Shown here piece after piece: positions 62,435-64,000 of a stretch of DNA of 64,000 nucleotides. Each line of letters begins with the position of its first letter. The stretch's first letter is position 1. Source of the stretch: Nesterenkonia lutea (GTDB lineage: Bacteria > Actinomycetota > Actinomycetes > Actinomycetales > Micrococcaceae); the NCBI RefSeq assembly GCF_014873955.1, contig NZ_JADBED010000001.1:1736001-1800000 (forward strand). The letters run 5' to 3'. The position numbers and the translations under genes are program-made. The notes below the pieces were generated by a model. The model was not told where the DNA came from, made no database searches, and saw only the letters and a list, made by a program, of their open reading frames with translations.

Positions 62435-62559
62435 GCGCGGCCCACCGAGGGCGTCGCTGCGCTCATGAAGAGCTTTCGCGATTGCATGGTGCCTCCAGTC
62501 GGTGCGGATGTCACGGCGCGGTGAAGCTCATCGCCGACCAGTCTTCCCGGCACACCAGT

Positions 62560-62594
62560 GATCGACTATATACATCGGGTCGATCCCCGGGCAA
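62560..62594 (-). promoter_or_regulatory. mrp operon promoter with operator palindrome
   Basis: On the minus strand TTGCCC (62594-62589), 18 bases, TATAGT (62570-62565). The inverted repeat GATCGAC-N12-GTCGATC (62560-62585) spans the -10 box, so a bound repressor would block transcription. Predicted leader about 120 bases. Confidence 0.55.
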
Positions 62595-62656
62595 TCGAGA
62601 CGCCGACATGGACCCACGTCCACGCCCCGCCACGGTCAGATGTCGGAACCTGCGGG

Positions 62657-63505
62657 TCACTGCTCCTCGACGACTCCGCAGGCGATCCGGCTCCCGGCAT
62701 CCCCGGTGGCCAGAGACTCGAGATCCGGCCCGTAGCCGTTGTACCGGGCCGGCACGTTGGCGTGATTGTCCGCCTGCGCGTGGACGATGACCGAGGTCCC
62801 CTCGGCGGCGATCAGGTCCTCCGGAAACAGCCGGTCGCTGATCAGACTCAGCCAGCCGGTGCCGTCCTCGTTGATCAGCAGGTTCGGGAGGTCGCCAGCG
62901 TGGTCCGGGTGATCTGCGGCCTCCGGCTCCTGGAAGGGATCGTCCTCGGAGACGTCATCGAGGTCCGGTTCGGTGGACTCCTCCGGGGCCTCCTCCCCCT
63001 CGACCACTCCCTCGTCCTCCTCCACATGTCCCACGAGGTGCCCGCCGGAGGACTCGAAGTCCCCCAGCACGCCGTTCTCGGAGCTGGACTGCAGCTCGCA
63101 GACGCCGCGCTCGTGGATGGTGATGCCGCGGAATCCTGCTTCGAGGTCATGGACCTCTGCCTCGATCTGCACCCCGCCCTCGACCTCGGTGAAGCTCACC
63201 GTCCCGATGCCGTTCTCGGCCCAGTCGATCAGCTCGGCCGTGGCGAAGGGCTCCCCGGCGGCGTCCTGCGCTGTGGACTGCTCGCCGGCCTCGTCACCGG
63301 ACTGCTGCTCGTCCTCGTCACCGGCCTGGTCTCCGTCCGCACCGGCGTCGTCGACCTGGGCGGCGCCGTCGTCGTCCTGCTCCGCGGGATCCGACTCGGC
63401 GGAGTCCCCACAGCCGGTCAGCGCGAGCCCTGCGATCAGTGCGAGGCCGGTCAGCGGCAGGCCGAAAGACCGGCCTGAGGAGGATCGGAGACGAGGAATG
63501 CTCAT
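62657..63505 (-). CDS. Cu/Zn superoxide dismutase-like lipoprotein
   Basis: Extracytoplasmic protein of 282 residues. Signal sequence with lipobox ALTGC (Cys about 32), then an acidic Asp/Glu/Gln/Gly linker to about 90. The SOD fold shows GFRGITIHERGVCELQ (usual FHxHE with Cys for the disulfide), GGHLVGHVE (metal His), HPDHAGDLPNLLINEDGTG and VIVHAQADNHANVP with another copper His, ending SRIACGVV. The first copper His of FHxHE is Thr here, and an acidic stretch of about 35 residues is inserted after GGH. Activity is therefore uncertain. It precedes the mrp operon on the same strand. Confidence 0.85.
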   Translation of the reverse strand: MSIPRLRSSSGRSFGLPLTGLALIAGLALTGCGDSAESDPAEQDDDGAAQVDDAGADGDQAGDEDEQQSGDEAGEQSTAQDAAGEPFATAELIDWAENGIGTVSFTEVEGGVQIEAEVHDLEAGFRGITIHERGVCELQSSSENGVLGDFESSGGHLVGHVEEDEGVVEGEEAPEESTEPDLDDVSEDDPFQEPEAADHPDHAGDLPNLLINEDGTGWLSLISDRLFPEDLIAAEGTSVIVHAQADNHANVPARYNGYGPDLESLATGDAGSRIACGVVEEQ

Positions 63506-63557
63506 GACCGCACAGCTTACCGGGCAGGCACCTCCCCCACGAGTCGTCCCGCGCCGT

Positions 63558-64000
63558 TCAGGCGTGGGTGTGGGTCTCTCCGGCGGCGATCGTCCGGGTC
63601 TCCAGCTGAAAGGTGGAGTGCTCCACAGAGATGTCGAAGTGTTCGGCCACACAGGATCTGAGCCTGACCAGGGTCTCGGGCGCGCAGCCGTCCTGGAAGC
63701 ACTCGTCATCGACGACCACATGGGCGGAGATCACCGGCAGCCCGGTGGCGACCATCGAGGCATGCAGATCATGGACCTCCTGGACGTGCTCCTGAGCGAG
63801 CATGTGCCTGCGGACCTGCTCCAGATCCAGGCCGCGCGGGGTGAACTCCATCAGCACCCGCGCGGTCTCGCGCAGCAGCAGGGCGGCGCGCGGGATGATC
63901 AGCGCGGCGATCGCCAGCGCCGCCACGGCATCGGCCTGCTGCCAGCCGGTGGTCCAGATGACGACGGCGGCCACCATGACTCCCAGCGAGCCCAGGGCGT
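63558..64000 (-). CDS. CDF family cation efflux protein (5' part beyond window)
   Basis: C-terminal part of a metal-cation/H+ exporter of the cation diffusion facilitator family (CzcD/ZitB type). The visible part starts ALGSLGVMVAAVVIWTTGW, the fifth helix with its conserved GD(A)xxS-like lead-in, then helix 6 (ADAVAALAIAALIIPRAALLLRETARVLME) and the cytoplasmic domain with VQEVHDLHASMVATGLPVISAHVVVDD, in which HDLH is the usual metal-binding segment, and FDISVEHSTFQLE. It ends in HTHA. The N-terminal four helices lie outside the window. Substrate likely Zn2+ or similar. Confidence 0.9.
   Translation of the reverse strand, partial: ALGSLGVMVAAVVIWTTGWQQADAVAALAIAALIIPRAALLLRETARVLMEFTPRGLDLEQVRRHMLAQEHVQEVHDLHASMVATGLPVISAHVVVDDECFQDGCAPETLVRLRSCVAEHFDISVEHSTFQLETRTIAAGETHTHA

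Noticed and set aside
62431-62466. An 11-codon leader gene before mnhA
   Set aside because: The stop overlaps the mnhA start in ATGA, but there is no good ribosome-binding site before it, so I mention it only under mnhA.
59486-62524. A 1012-codon open frame on the plus strand
   Set aside because: It is antisense to the mnhA/B fusion, has an Arg/Gly/His/Gln-rich composition and no recognisable domain. Long antisense frames are expected in GC-rich DNA opposite membrane-protein genes.

Overview
The window is a GC-rich chromosomal stretch from an actinobacterium. Gene order (ispG-rseP-dxr; rpsB-tsf-pyrH-frr-cdsA; succinylase-type dapC/dapD/dapE with a 7Fe ferredoxin), protein similarity recalled from Arthrobacter-like genomes, the strongly acidic secreted proteins and a complete Mrp antiporter operon suggest a Micrococcaceae member, possibly a salt- and alkali-tolerant one such as Nesterenkonia. 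That assignment is inference; no rRNA is present. It looks like ordinary chromosome: no phage, IS element, CRISPR array or plasmid function was found.

Layout. 1-4.7 kb: isoprenoid genes ispG and dxr with an M50 site-2 protease between them, all minus strand. 4.7-8.1 kb: an acetyltransferase and a large ATP-binding LuxR-type regulator. 8.1-12.4 kb: a membrane GT2 polysaccharide synthase coupled to a secreted GH18/chitin-binding protein. 12.5-19.5 kb: an oxidoreductase, then a carboxylate-transport locus in which a four-gene LytS/LytTR-symporter operon diverges from a DUF485-acetate symporter pair. 19.9-24.7 kb: translation and lipid genes rpsB-tsf, pyrH, frr, cdsA and a DivIVA-repeat gene. 25-34.5 kb: envelope genes (M23 peptidase, FUSC-type membrane protein, two GT4 glycosyltransferases, CDP-alcohol phosphatidyltransferase, holin-like and TM2 proteins), a possible pterin/sugar group (GT4, MDR dehydrogenase, PTPS-like protein, sugar dehydrogenase) and a CAT-anticodon tRNA. 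34.6-37.4 kb: a siderophore-interacting protein with an iron-box-like site, an hsp20 gene with a HAIR operator, purU and tRNA-Asn. 37.5-48.3 kb: LOG protein, acetyltransferase, SDR, dapE, dapD, citrate synthase, dapC, ferredoxin and typA. 48.6-54.5 kb: a complete oppABCDF-type peptide ABC operon. 54.9-64 kb: YihY-type membrane protein, the mrp (mnh) Na+/H+ antiporter operon with A and B fused, a Cu/Zn superoxide dismutase-like lipoprotein and the end of a CDF metal exporter.

Regulation seen in the DNA. Many monocistronic or first genes have a TANNNT-like -10 element 6-7 bases before the start codon, indicating leaderless transcripts. Operons rely on ATGA, GTGA or TGATG overlaps. Named operator candidates are a HAIR element (hsp20), an IdeR/DtxR-like box (siderophore-interacting protein), a CRP/GlxR-like palindrome and a 9-12-9 direct repeat of LytTR geometry (both in the symporter divergon), and a palindrome over the mrp promoter.

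Most notable: a 72-75 bp imperfect inverted repeat present four times, always between convergent genes; the two-symporter LytTR locus with a sensor that has almost no input domain; the synthase/hydrolase pair with a hairpin and T-run at its predicted 5' end; and a protein built from four DivIVA-like signature motifs coupled to cdsA.
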